Shown in pieces: positions 40,942 through 50,458 of a stretch of DNA of 64,000 nucleotides (its first letter is position 1; every line of letters begins with the position of its first letter). This stretch comes from Alteromonas sp. ASW11-130 (lineage in GTDB: Bacteria; Pseudomonadota; Gammaproteobacteria; Enterobacterales; Alteromonadaceae). The notes beneath the pieces are model-generated. The model had not been told where the DNA came from. It was given only the letters and a program-made list of their open reading frames with translations, and searched no databases. The stretch spans positions 1 through 64,000 of the forward strand of contig NZ_JAPFRE010000014.1 in assembly GCF_026183735.1 (NCBI RefSeq), given 5' to 3'. The position numbers and the translations under genes are program-made.

Positions 40942-42527
40942 TGCAGGCTTTTAGCGAACTATTAGAGCAGCTGTATTATACCAGCAGTCACAACGCTAAA
41001 GCGGCGTTAATCATAGATTACTTAAAACGCACACCTGATCCTGATCGGGGGTGGGCAATCGCTGCTATCGCCGGTTCACTTCGCTTTGAATTTTTCAAAC
41101 GAAATACGGTAAAACAGCTCATACTGGAACGGGTCGATTCAACCTTGTTCGATTTAAGCTACGACTATGTAGGGGAGATGAGTGAAACGGTAGCTCACCT
41201 ATGGCCGGAACAATCAGCAACTGAAGTACCGCTACCTACATTAGGCGAATTAGTCGAAAAGTTCAGCCGCGCTACCCGCAAGACTGTACCTGAATTGCTT
41301 GCTCACTATTTATCATCAATGAACTCCGCCCAGCGCTGGGCGTTAATTAAATTAGGTACGAGCGGACTACGCGTAGGCGTGTCTGCGCGAAGTATTAAAC
41401 AAATTCTTGCCCGCTACGGCAATAAGTCAGTAGAGGACATTGAACGGTTATGGCATGGCGTGGAACCGCCCTATACTGATCTGCTGGGGTGGCTTGAAGG
41501 CAAGGCTGACATGCCCGATATCAGCGATCAAATTACCTTTTCGCCAGTGATGCTTTCCCATCCATTGACCTTGAATGAGGTATTGCCTTGGGACAACAGC
41601 AAATGGCAAGTTGAACATAAATATGATGGCATCCGGGTACAGTTGGTAGTGAAACGCGATGAAAAAGCTTTGTTTAGTCGTAATGCCGACGACATCAGTC
41701 ACTCTTTTCCCGATCTTCTAGAAGAGGTTTCAGCAGATGCAGTGATAGATGGGGAATTATTAGTGATGCACGGCAGTGACGTCGCCCCTTTTAATGACCT
41801 GCAACAAAGATTGAACAAAAAGAAACCGAACAAAATATTGATGCAAACTCATCCAGCTGGACTGATTGCCTACGATATTTTATCGTTAAACGGACAGTCA
41901 CTCGTCGACAAGCCTCTGTCTGAACGACGCCAATACTTAATCGACTGGGTAGACAAGCAGCATTCTGCTCGCATTCAAATTTCTGAAACGCTGGAGACAC
42001 CTTCTGAAGCGGCGCTTAAATCACTGCACGAGTTGGCCTCAGAAAACCTCGCGGTAGAGGGATTAATGCTAAAACGAATTGATAGTGCCTACGTACCTGG
42101 CCGTCCTAAAGGTCAGTGGTATAAATGGAAACGCGATCCTAAGATAGTTGATGCAGTGATGATGTATGCACAGCGCGGACATGGCAAACGCTCGAGTTAC
42201 TATTCCGATTTCACCTTCGGCGCATGGCAGGGTGACCAACTACTGCCGATAGGTAAGGCTTATTCGGGATTTACTGATGAGGAATTGAAAAAGCTGGATA
42301 ACTGGGTAAGACGCAATAGCATCGGCCGCTTCGGTCCGGTACGCGAAGTAAAAAAAGAATTAGTGGTAGAGGTTGCATTCGATGCCGTGCATCCGTCGAC
42401 TCGCCATAAGTCCGGTGTCGCTATGCGTTTTCCACGTATAAACCGTATCCGTTGGGACAAACCAGCGAGGGAGGCAGATACTTTGGAAACGGTAGTGGAT
42501 CTTATTGAACCAAAGGAAAAGGAATGA
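40941..42527 (+). CDS. ATP-dependent DNA ligase
   Basis: A 528-residue ligase joining nicks with ATP, distinct from the NAD-dependent LigA. Residues 1-190 form the N-terminal DNA-binding domain, motif I is KYDGIR with Lys227 as the adenylated residue, motif III IDGELLVM, motif IV VEGLMLKR, motif V GQWYKWKRD, and an OB-fold domain at the C-terminus. The pairing with the exonuclease and, divergently, helicase and PdeM is the known ligase-associated DNA repair module. Confidence 0.95.
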   Translation: MQAFSELLEQLYYTSSHNAKAALIIDYLKRTPDPDRGWAIAAIAGSLRFEFFKRNTVKQLILERVDSTLFDLSYDYVGEMSETVAHLWPEQSATEVPLPTLGELVEKFSRATRKTVPELLAHYLSSMNSAQRWALIKLGTSGLRVGVSARSIKQILARYGNKSVEDIERLWHGVEPPYTDLLGWLEGKADMPDISDQITFSPVMLSHPLTLNEVLPWDNSKWQVEHKYDGIRVQLVVKRDEKALFSRNADDISHSFPDLLEEVSADAVIDGELLVMHGSDVAPFNDLQQRLNKKKPNKILMQTHPAGLIAYDILSLNGQSLVDKPLSERRQYLIDWVDKQHSARIQISETLETPSEAALKSLHELASENLAVEGLMLKRIDSAYVPGRPKGQWYKWKRDPKIVDAVMMYAQRGHGKRSSYYSDFTFGAWQGDQLLPIGKAYSGFTDEELKKLDNWVRRNSIGRFGPVREVKKELVVEVAFDAVHPSTRHKSGVAMRFPRINRIRWDKPAREADTLETVVDLIEPKEKE

Positions 42528-42568
42528 ATAGTCTTATAATCATACTTTCCACAAGTCAGTCACACTGT

Positions 42569-42787
42569 TTAGCTGAAAGTTTTGATATATAAGGCTTCCA
42601 CTTTATCCCTCGCCCATTGTGTTTTGCGCAGGAATTTCAGCGACGACTTAATTGAAGGATCGTTCACAAAGCAATTCACTCGGATACGTTCATGTAGTCC
42701 GTCCCAACCATATTGGTCAACCAGTTGAGTCAATATTTTTTCCAGCGTAAGACCGTGCAGTGGATTGTTTGGTTGTTCGTTAGGCAT
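42569..42787 (-). CDS. VF530 (DUF2132) family small protein
   Basis: A 72-residue protein with the family pattern [25 protein letters not shown]...[32 protein letters not shown]530-type proteins are helical and proposed to bind DNA. It converges on the ligase gene and is a single gene. Function in vivo unknown. Confidence 0.88.
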   Translation of the reverse strand: MPNEQPNNPLHGLTLEKILTQLVDQYGWDGLHERIRVNCFVNDPSIKSSLKFLRKTQWARDKVEALYIKTFS

Positions 42788-43557
42788 GTTAAACTCTATT
42801 AGGTATCAATTAGTCACTAATGATGTGTGATGGTGTACCGATGTTCGGTCCGTTACGCGTATTACATCAGTTACATTCTACTATTACAAACGTGATTTTA
42901 AATTAGTGAAAAACTGTTACCGCTGTTCAGGCGATAAGTTGCCGATTGCACAGAAGCCGCATGGGAGACTGCCGTATCTTTAAGCCCCAACAAGGAGTCT
43001 ATGAGTATGCTTAAGTGTGTTTCCCGACGAGCGAAGTTAACGCCATTGAAATTGCTGGCGTGCGAGATCGCACCTTTAATTGCTGTTGGACTTATAATAG
43101 TGTAGCGGGTGAACCATCATCAGGCGATTTCAGATAGGCTGCCGCAGCCGCCATCCTCTTTTGGCCTGCTTGCACAACGAGCCTAATCCTGCAAAAAAAC
43201 CACGAAACACAGCCGTATGATTTTAGGGCCGAATTTCATTATCGAATTGTGCCGGTGTGAAATGGCGCCACTCTTGAGTAGGCTGTCCATCTGGTTGCTT
43301 GCCTTTCCTCTCAAACGAATTTTAAGCCAGGCTTTACCCGGCGCCATTTGATGCGCTAACGGATTACACCAGATTGAATTATGATTATCTATTTTATGTG
43401 AACGAATTACACGGCATCGCAATCCAGTTGAAATTTCAACATCAGGCTAATCCGTGTCCAAGATTTGGTCGTTCCAAAGAAAACCTATTCCGCAGACCAG
43501 TTCACTCTCATCACCTATCCCCTAAAATACAAAGCTTTATGATTGCGAAGTTATTTT
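42788..43557. other. 770-base stretch without an intact gene
   Basis: Several short frames occur but none has a good ribosome-binding site and length. A short GTG-led frame with a CxxC pair (CYRCSGDK) near 42905 and a 44-codon hydrophobic frame at 43217-43351 look like possible gene remnants. No RNA gene or repeat recognised. Confidence 0.35.
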
Positions 43558-44409
43558 ATGAAACACATTTATTGGATTAGCTCCCTGATACTACTTTTTT
43601 CTCAGTGTATCAGTGCTGGTGAAACAACGAGATTTGATACGGGCCCCATACAGTTGGCGAAAGCTTATTCTACTGAAATCAAAGTGAGCGACTACCTGAT
43701 TAGCGAAAAATTAGACGGTATACGCGCTCGCTGGACAGGAAAAATGCTGCTCAGCCGAAATGGAAACAAGATTAACACACCAGCTTGGTTTACTAAGGGC
43801 TGGCCCAACGTAGCGATGGATGGTGAACTCTGGACAAAGCGGAGTGATTTTCAACGGATCGCGTCAATTGTGCTCAGCGACATCCCTGATCAGCGTTGGC
43901 AGGAGATCAGAATGATGTTGTTTGATCTGCCAAATGAAAACACGCCTTTTTACCTTCGCGTTGCAAAAATGAAAAAGCTTATTGAACAAACAAAAAACCC
44001 CACCTTAGTAATGGTTCCACAAACCACAATGCGTTCCACTCAACAATTAGAAGCAAAACTAAAAGCCGTCACCAATGCTGGTGCGGAGGGGCTGATGCTT
44101 CATCACAGGCACGCATTGTATCAGAATGGCCGCACCAATAAGTTACTAAAAGCTAAACGTTATGAAGATGACGAAGCAAAAGTTATTGCTCACTTGGAGG
44201 GAAAAGGAAAATTTGTTGGCATGATGGGTTCATTATTGGTCGAAACCCGGGAGGGAATTCAATTTAAAATAGGCAGTGGTTTTACACAATCAGAACGGGG
44301 GGCACCTCCGCCTATAGGTAGCTGGATTACCTTTAAACACTACGGTGTTACAAAGCGTGGTATTCCTCGCTTCGCGAGTTTTATGTATGTCCGCCCCCAC
44401 AAGGAATGA
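43558..44409 (+). CDS. Exported ATP-dependent DNA ligase (LigE type)
   Basis: A minimal ATP-dependent ligase with a signal peptide (residues 1-20, cleavage near ISA-GE), so a periplasmic enzyme, as in the LigE group studied in Neisseria and related bacteria. The start chosen is ATG 43558. Motif I EKLDGIRARW has Lys51 as the nucleotide-binding lysine, followed by DGELW (motif III), EGLMLH (motif IV) and LLKAKRY (motif V), and a compact OB domain ending ASFMYVRPHKE. Length of 283 residues is typical. A role in uptake or extracellular DNA repair is proposed for the family, not proven here. Confidence 0.93.
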   Translation: MKHIYWISSLILLFSQCISAGETTRFDTGPIQLAKAYSTEIKVSDYLISEKLDGIRARWTGKMLLSRNGNKINTPAWFTKGWPNVAMDGELWTKRSDFQRIASIVLSDIPDQRWQEIRMMLFDLPNENTPFYLRVAKMKKLIEQTKNPTLVMVPQTTMRSTQQLEAKLKAVTNAGAEGLMLHHRHALYQNGRTNKLLKAKRYEDDEAKVIAHLEGKGKFVGMMGSLLVETREGIQFKIGSGFTQSERGAPPPIGSWITFKHYGVTKRGIPRFASFMYVRPHKE

Positions 44410-44415
44410 CCTGAT

Positions 44416-44652
44416 ATGAATGGGCCCGATAGAAGTTACCCTCAGAAAGTCGACCTATTGAGTTATAGCATTAGAGGAGAAAGCCATAAACAGCAGATAG
44501 CGGTTATTGCTCGAAAAGGGCCTACAGCCATCTTTACTATGCTTGGATTCGGTATAGGCGCATTAATTTATTATATTTTCGGCGCAGAAATTAGAGTTGC
44601 CCCATCAAAAATCAACCAGGTTTTCTTCATATTAAATGGTAATCGTGGTTAA
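44416..44652 (+). CDS. Possible small membrane protein
   Basis: A 78-residue frame 6 bases after the exported ligase, with AAGGA about 12 bases before the ATG, inside the ligase stop region. One hydrophobic segment (residues 38-58, FTMLGFGIGALIYYIFG) is the only visible feature. Not recognised; it may not be a real gene. Confidence 0.35.
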   Translation: MNGPDRSYPQKVDLLSYSIRGESHKQQIAVIARKGPTAIFTMLGFGIGALIYYIFGAEIRVAPSKINQVFFILNGNRG

Positions 44653-44976
44653 AGCGAAACGCCAATTGGGCTTTGAACCTATAAGAATGATGAGCTAAAC
44701 ATTGGGAAAAGAACGATATACAGACCAGCATTGAAGTAAAAATTAATTCACCAACCGTGTACACCGGTAATGTGGGTAACGTTATATATATGCGAATACA
44801 TTTTTTCACAGACCTGCATGTAACTGCGCGAGAAGTGCTTGTATACCGACTTAAATAGAGCAGAAATAACCGCTAGTAATCGCCACCTTTTTTCACCTTT
44901 GTCTTTTTTCAGAAAATGATTTCCTTTACAATCCGGGCGTCTTACAGGAAGACGTACAAACATGGAATATAAAAAA
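44653..44976. other. Intergenic region
   Basis: No supported gene. Upstream of the lipoprotein gene there is a TACAAT (about 44930) that could be a -10, without a convincing -35, and a small hairpin GTCTT/AAGAC near 44939-44953. Confidence 0.3.
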
Positions 44977-45339
44977 ATGAAAAAAGTTATCTTAGCAACG
45001 TTTATCGCATCAGCAATGCTAACTACTGGCTGCGCGACAATCTTAACAGAAGACACTCAGCAAATTAATGTGACCACCTCTAATGGGGAAAGCGTTGAAA
45101 CAGTTGTTGATGGGCAGTCTCACACAGTTCCGGGTATCGTGAACGTTAAGAAAGAAAATAAAAATAAAGTTCTAGTAGTTCAAGATGAGAGATGTACATC
45201 TGAAACTGCTCTAAACAAAGAAGTTGAATCTGCGTTCTTTGTTAATATTTTATCTGGTGGAGTGTTTGGTTCTACTACCGACTACTCGACAGAAAAAATG
45301 TGGAAATACCAAGACAACGTTTCTATTAACTGTAAATAA
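44977..45339 (+). CDS. Small lipoprotein
   Basis: A 120-residue exported lipoprotein with lipobox LTTGC (an alternative start at 44962 adds five residues). The mature part has two beta-rich blocks with paired cysteines (CTSE and final INCK) and a hydrophobic-glycine turn VNILSGGVFGS. The sequence looks like PEGA-type or 'outer membrane lipoprotein' families but is not recognised exactly. It abuts the DUF4105 gene by two bases, so the two are likely one transcript. Confidence 0.75.
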   Translation: MKKVILATFIASAMLTTGCATILTEDTQQINVTTSNGESVETVVDGQSHTVPGIVNVKKENKNKVLVVQDERCTSETALNKEVESAFFVNILSGGVFGSTTDYSTEKMWKYQDNVSINCK

Positions 45340-45341
45340 GC

Positions 45342-47153
45342 GTGTATTATCCTATTAAAGGAAGTCTTTGGGCTTCCTTTTTCTATTTTTTCTCTTTTTC
45401 CTGCCTTAGCCTCCCTCACTCCTATGGCTCATTACTCGAACAAGTCGACAAAAAGAAGCTATATGAGCATTCAGTGTGGCACCAACTTATCCATTTTCAT
45501 GAAGGCAGTCCAATCAACCCGAAAAATAATCTATACGTAAGTGGGGTTCCCGCCAATTCGCGAATGGAGATGCACAGAACTTTAGATCTTATTATTAATC
45601 ATCCTGCTAAAGCCTGTAACTATCCCGCTCGCAAAAGATTTTTAGAAAAATTCTTAGCCTTGAAAAGTGGTACTCTTTCACCAGTAAAATGTGAAGAATA
45701 CGATGAGTACGCAGCGCAAGTTCCAGTAGATGAACTTTCTTTAGTTTACGCTGCAGAAAATGTGACTCAGGCTAGTTCAATGCTCGGTCATATTATGCTT
45801 AAGCTTTCCGGAACAAGAGGAAATGGCATACCTGTCGAGCATGGTGTTACCTTCTTCACAGAGCTAGATACCATAAATGTTCCATTTTTGCTTTGGGAAA
45901 CATTATATGAAGGAAAAAATGGATACTTCAAAGTCGGACCATTTAACGAATTTTCGAATTATTACCTGAATGCTGAAGCCCGCAATATTTGGGACTATAA
46001 AATAGATGTTGAACCGTTCAAATTAGCACTATTGAAAGACCATATCTGGGAACTCGGAAAAAGTGAGTTGTACTATTATTTTCACAGCTATAATTGTGCT
46101 ACCGTTACACAGATCCTCATTTCATTAGCAACAAATTCGACCTTTACAAAAGAGTGGTTAACTCCGCTAGATGTAGTTAAATTCGTCAATGATAATAACG
46201 TAATCCAACGAGCACATGTGACACCTTCTACTCAATGGAGACTGCGTTCACTCTCTGAAGAGATTTCTAATCAGAATACTAAAGTCATCAAAGATTTTAT
46301 AACGAAGGAAAAGGCGCTACCACTTCATTCTGGCCAAATCATTGAATATGAATACGCAAAAGCTCTGAACGAATTTATGTATAAGACTGACGTAATTAGT
46401 CGACAAAAGTACCAAGGAAATAAATTTGACTTAGAGGAGTTCGGCACAGCTTTACCTGATTATTCGATTGATGCGGCCGACTATAAAAATCCCTTGAATG
46501 TATCGCCAGAAGCTGAAATTTCTATGGGCCTTTTGCATCGAGAGCAGGTCAATTGGTTAACCATAGGCTACTTTCCGGTCGCCAGTACATTGGACGACGA
46601 CAAACGGAATGTTTTCGGTGAAACAGCTTTAACATTATCGTCCGTAAAACTGCTAATAGATGTAGCAAGGCAGAATGTAGAATTAGACTCTTGGAAGATC
46701 TACGACATGAAATCCCATATTCCTTTTGATACGGTAACAAAGGGAGTATCGACTGGGTTTTCTTTTGGCTTTGAGCAACGATTACGCCCGAGTATAGGAT
46801 ACAAATTGACGAGTTATATAGACGTCAGTAGTGGTATTGCATTTGAACCACACACTGACTTAGGGGTATTCGCACAACTTAAGTTAGGTGCATCAGCTTC
46901 TGATTCCGCAGCGTGGGTATACGGTAAACTAACGCTTGGCTCACACCTTTATGCAATAGGAAACAGCAAATTACGTGTTGAGTCTTCATTTATGTTTAAT
47001 GACTTTAACTCTTCACATGTTAACCAAGCCTATACGCTACGCTATATTAAATACTTCAAAAAGCAATGGCTAGTCACCCTTTCGGCAAGTAAGGAGAATT
47101 TTAACCAGAACAGAGAAGAAGTATACGGATTAGAGCTTAAGTATAGATATTAG
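45342..47153 (+). CDS. DUF4105-family envelope protein
   Basis: A 603-residue protein with a signal peptide (FFYFFSFSCLSLPHSYG). The central part has the DUF4105 signature: YAAENVTQASSMLGHIMLKL and YYYFHSYNCATVTQILI, a conserved Cys/His pattern suggestive of a papain-like (NlpC/P60-type) fold, seen also in the Bifidobacterium Lnb chaperone-associated domain. The last ~200 residues alternate in polar/hydrophobic strands and end in ...LKYRY, like an outer-membrane barrel. The start is GTG, 2 bases after the lipoprotein stop. Function unknown. Confidence 0.82.
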   Translation: MYYPIKGSLWASFFYFFSFSCLSLPHSYGSLLEQVDKKKLYEHSVWHQLIHFHEGSPINPKNNLYVSGVPANSRMEMHRTLDLIINHPAKACNYPARKRFLEKFLALKSGTLSPVKCEEYDEYAAQVPVDELSLVYAAENVTQASSMLGHIMLKLSGTRGNGIPVEHGVTFFTELDTINVPFLLWETLYEGKNGYFKVGPFNEFSNYYLNAEARNIWDYKIDVEPFKLALLKDHIWELGKSELYYYFHSYNCATVTQILISLATNSTFTKEWLTPLDVVKFVNDNNVIQRAHVTPSTQWRLRSLSEEISNQNTKVIKDFITKEKALPLHSGQIIEYEYAKALNEFMYKTDVISRQKYQGNKFDLEEFGTALPDYSIDAADYKNPLNVSPEAEISMGLLHREQVNWLTIGYFPVASTLDDDKRNVFGETALTLSSVKLLIDVARQNVELDSWKIYDMKSHIPFDTVTKGVSTGFSFGFEQRLRPSIGYKLTSYIDVSSGIAFEPHTDLGVFAQLKLGASASDSAAWVYGKLTLGSHLYAIGNSKLRVESSFMFNDFNSSHVNQAYTLRYIKYFKKQWLVTLSASKENFNQNREEVYGLELKYRY

Positions 47154-47396
47154 CGTTTTCAATAGAATATTTTATGTAATGAGCTTGCCAAATAACTTCG
47201 CTATTATAGAAAACTATCTGCCACTATAAGTCCTAATTAGCAGTCTCTCTACTATAGATAAGAAGCATAAATGCACCCGCTCTAATAGATACCGAGCCTA
47301 CAGGGGCGGCTGGTTTGCCACGCAAAGCATGTAGTTTACCAACACATTGGTACCCGCCGATTGAATTCTTTTTTTAATAGGGCATTCCAATTTGCG

Positions 47397-48353
47397 TTAA
47401 AAGCGATAACAGTTAATTCGATCATCAAACTTCATCGATGTATTACGCTCAGCACGCCTTCCATTCAGTACTTCAGTGAAAAAACTTCTTACCGATTCAT
47501 TTTCGCGGACCGCAAACATTTCGTGTGTTCTTTCTACTTTTGCACCATTGGTAAAATCGAAATAGATAGCGGCGCGAGCATTTAATTTAGTGGCACTACG
47601 TCCTAATCGATCTTTTTGAAAGTTGGTGTCCGACCATTTCAGCACATAATCATTTTCGTTAATCGTAACGTATACCCGCTTCCCAGCTTGGATTTTGTCA
47701 ACCCAAAGCCTATGCCCTTCATTGTCAACGTCTGCCTGGCAAAGGATAATATTTTCAAAAACATTTGTTTCATCATCGTAGCTTGTGCCACTCACATAAC
47801 TTTGAAACAAGAAGTTTCCCAAGCTGTAGGCCATGAAAGACAGCTTTACCCCACACCGTTGTAGTTCCTGTTTACTAAAAGGCTCCTTTAGATATTGCCC
47901 AAGTTTCTCTAGTGTGGCATCCAACGCGCTCACAGATGCTTGCGCGTGTCTTCGCGCCTGACGATATTCACTCGTTGGAAATCCGCCCGGGTTAGAAGGC
48001 CAGGAAAAAACGATAACTTCTACGCCGTGTAAATCTTCAATTCGCTGCGCTTTTTCAAGATTTTTTACAAAAGATTGATTAAACCCGTGCACAAAGAACA
48101 AGGCGTTTCTGCGGGTCTCTATGAGTCGATCTCGAATTTGATCGAAGATTCTACGCGAAGGAAGGTTAGAGGCTTTTAAGTTGTTTGGCTCATTCACTAA
48201 AGATACTTTCCAGTGTTCGCCATCTCGTTCAGCATGGGCGAGACGAATCTCGTTAGGTCCTTTGGCATTAACATGATCGCCAAAACCATTCTCGTTACCC
48301 ACTCCATTATTAAAATTTTGAAAATTTATATTTCTATTGGTGATAATTAGCAT
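47397..48353 (-). CDS. DUF900-type alpha/beta hydrolase
   Basis: A 318-residue protein from ATG 48353, 8 bases after AAAGGA (the frame is open to 48416 but lacks a site). It has the alpha/beta-hydrolase strand RNALFFVHGFNQSF with the oxyanion HGF, VIVFSWPSNP, and the nucleophile elbow MAYSLGNFL (Ser in Y-S-L-G). No signal peptide. Resembles the DUF900 family of uncharacterised esterase-like proteins. Stand-alone, minus strand. Confidence 0.8.
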   Translation of the reverse strand: MLIITNRNINFQNFNNGVGNENGFGDHVNAKGPNEIRLAHAERDGEHWKVSLVNEPNNLKASNLPSRRIFDQIRDRLIETRRNALFFVHGFNQSFVKNLEKAQRIEDLHGVEVIVFSWPSNPGGFPTSEYRQARRHAQASVSALDATLEKLGQYLKEPFSKQELQRCGVKLSFMAYSLGNFLFQSYVSGTSYDDETNVFENIILCQADVDNEGHRLWVDKIQAGKRVYVTINENDYVLKWSDTNFQKDRLGRSATKLNARAAIYFDFTNGAKVERTHEMFAVRENESVRSFFTEVLNGRRAERNTSMKFDDRINCYRF

Positions 48354-48484
48354 AAGGTTTTTCCTTTCCATGTTAAGCAACTCGCTAACCTCAAGTTGGA
48401 TATTATTGGATTGCAACGATAATTACATTCGCACGTAAATACTCATTTATAAATAGACGGGGCAGCAAATGTAGAATTTAAGAT

Positions 48485-49951
48485 TTAGTTAATAATAAGA
48501 ATTTCTACACGTCGGTTTTGTGCGCGTCCGTCAGGTGTTTCGTTGCTGGCAACCGGCTTCTCTTCTCCGAAGCCTTCGTAGGACAGCCTTTCTTGAGAGA
48601 TTTTCCCGACTTTATTTAAAAAGCCAGCAACTGTCTCTGCCCGATTCTGGGATAATTTCATATTTAGCTCATCACTCCCTGTAGCGTCGGTATGGCCAGA
48701 TACGCTCACCTTGGAATTTGGGAAACGACTTACTGCTTCAATGATTTTATTGAGTAAGGCAAAATTAGATGACTCAATTTCACTGCTTCCACTAGGGAAT
48801 GCGAATCCATGAGCGCGGATTAATACATTATCTCGTTGTCGATATACGGTTGCTTCACTATCATCAAAAAGTGACTGAACACCTTCAAAAAGCGCGTTAT
48901 TTTTTCGTTTGGCTTGTTGTTCTTGCTCTAATTCCATTTGCGCAACAAGTAGCTCAGCTTCGCGTTGTTTTTGCAATTCGGCTTGTTTTGCTGAAGCCTG
49001 TTCTCCCGCTGCTCTAAGCTGGTTTGATAGTGTGGTGATTTGGGTATTTAGCTGAGCCACTGTTGCCATTTCTTCCTGGATCCGCGCGCTGGCTGCCTGC
49101 ACTGTGTCTTTATAAGGTTTATCAAACGCTAGTTCTCCCATTAAGGGAGCGAGCGCCGTAGCGAATTGGTTTTGAAACCAGACAATTTTTTGCTCTTCGC
49201 TAAAGTCCGCATTATCAAAATATTCTTCAAGCGCAGCAACGTATTGTGCTCGTTTCGCCAGAGCAATAGCTTGATTGGAGTGAATATTAGCGCGTTGAGT
49301 ATTGGTGCGGTCAGCCTCTAACGTATTTAATGCCAATTGGTATTCATCATAGGCTTGGCGAAACAAAATGGGCGTTCTGTCATCCAGGTCTTCGCGCTTA
49401 GCCTTATCCAACCAACGTTCAGCTGTACTCAACATGTTTGTTTTAAGCGCAGCAAGCTCAATCGCTAAAAACTCATTTTTGAGTTCGCTTATATTACGTT
49501 TCGCCCGTTCATCATCGCCTTGCTCAAGTTGCGCAAACATCATTAGCAGCCGTTCATCGGCGTTGCTAAATCGCTTTCCAACGAGTGAATCAGCATTGGC
49601 TTCTATCGCACGCTCCCTTGCAGCAATAACTTCATCAAACACGTATTGCGCTTCTGCCGCTTGTTGTTCAGCGGCGACTACATAATCTACTACTTGTTGA
49701 GCACTGTTTGTTGCTTCAGGATTATCGTTCGTCGCTTGCTTCGTAGCCTTCTGGTAGGACGAGCGCGCTTGTTCGATGTGTTCAGGCGCATAGCGTTGCA
49801 GTCGCTGCGATTCAGCACGCCTTATTGCTTCTTCAGCCTCTCCCACGAGGGGATATTGGATAGTTATTTGACTTGCTGTAAGTTTAGTTTGACTAGCGCA
49901 ACCCAGCAGTAGCCCTGAACCAAGAATCAACGCCAACATTAAAATTTTCAT
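48485..49951 (-). CDS. OmpA-family lipoprotein with DUF4398 domain
   Basis: A 488-residue lipoprotein with lipobox LLGC near residue 18. Residues ~30-130 resemble DUF4398, then a long helical, alanine/glutamine-rich coiled-coil stretch to about residue 350, then a C-terminal OmpA peptidoglycan-binding domain (FPSGSSEIES; VSGHTDATGSDELNMKLSQNRAETV; GFGEEKPVASNETPDGRAQNRRVEI). It should tether the outer membrane to the wall. Expected stand-alone gene. Confidence 0.9.
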   Translation of the reverse strand: MKILMLALILGSGLLLGCASQTKLTASQITIQYPLVGEAEEAIRRAESQRLQRYAPEHIEQARSSYQKATKQATNDNPEATNSAQQVVDYVVAAEQQAAEAQYVFDEVIAARERAIEANADSLVGKRFSNADERLLMMFAQLEQGDDERAKRNISELKNEFLAIELAALKTNMLSTAERWLDKAKREDLDDRTPILFRQAYDEYQLALNTLEADRTNTQRANIHSNQAIALAKRAQYVAALEEYFDNADFSEEQKIVWFQNQFATALAPLMGELAFDKPYKDTVQAASARIQEEMATVAQLNTQITTLSNQLRAAGEQASAKQAELQKQREAELLVAQMELEQEQQAKRKNNALFEGVQSLFDDSEATVYRQRDNVLIRAHGFAFPSGSSEIESSNFALLNKIIEAVSRFPNSKVSVSGHTDATGSDELNMKLSQNRAETVAGFLNKVGKISQERLSYEGFGEEKPVASNETPDGRAQNRRVEILIIN

Positions 49952-50458
49952 CGTGTGCTCATTTTCTAAATTAGATTATCCAGAACGTTGTGACATTTAT
50001 TGCCAAATCTTTAGCTATTACACGGCCATTTTGCCAAATGACCACCGTCAAAAATGAAGACATATTTATCGTCACTTTGTCGCCGCGCCTACGTAGCAGC
50101 ATTCGTCTACTTTGTAAGGAATCTAAAGGGTTTGCTAATCGCCCACCATGCAGATTAGTAAACCTCATAACGCGTGCCCTACTCTGAAAATACGAAGAAG
50201 GGACAAATATGAAACTGCAAAGACCTACACGTTCTTACATTTTTACCACCTCACTTAGCGTAGTACTTTTTGAAAGAGGTGCAAATCAACGCTAGTGTTG
50301 AGCGATATCGAAGCCGCACTGGTATGGGTGAATAAACTCACCCACTTTGTTGAAGTATTAATGAACCGCGAAGACGACGTTAAGCGTTCAGCCGACCAAT
50401 CGATGTGATCTTTAGCGTTCCTGTTGACCTTGTATTATCACGAAGTCACGAAAAAACT
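49952..50458. other. Intergenic stretch with two tiny overlapping frames
   Basis: A 28-codon plus-strand frame (50209-50295) follows a good AAGGGA site, and its TAG overlaps a 37-codon GTG frame (50295-50408). Neither is recognised. The rest shows no repeat, RNA gene or terminator. Confidence 0.3.

Noticed and set aside
43374-43580. 68-codon plus frame before the exported ligase
   Set aside because: Overlaps the ligase start in another frame, no ribosome-binding site and no recognisable domain.
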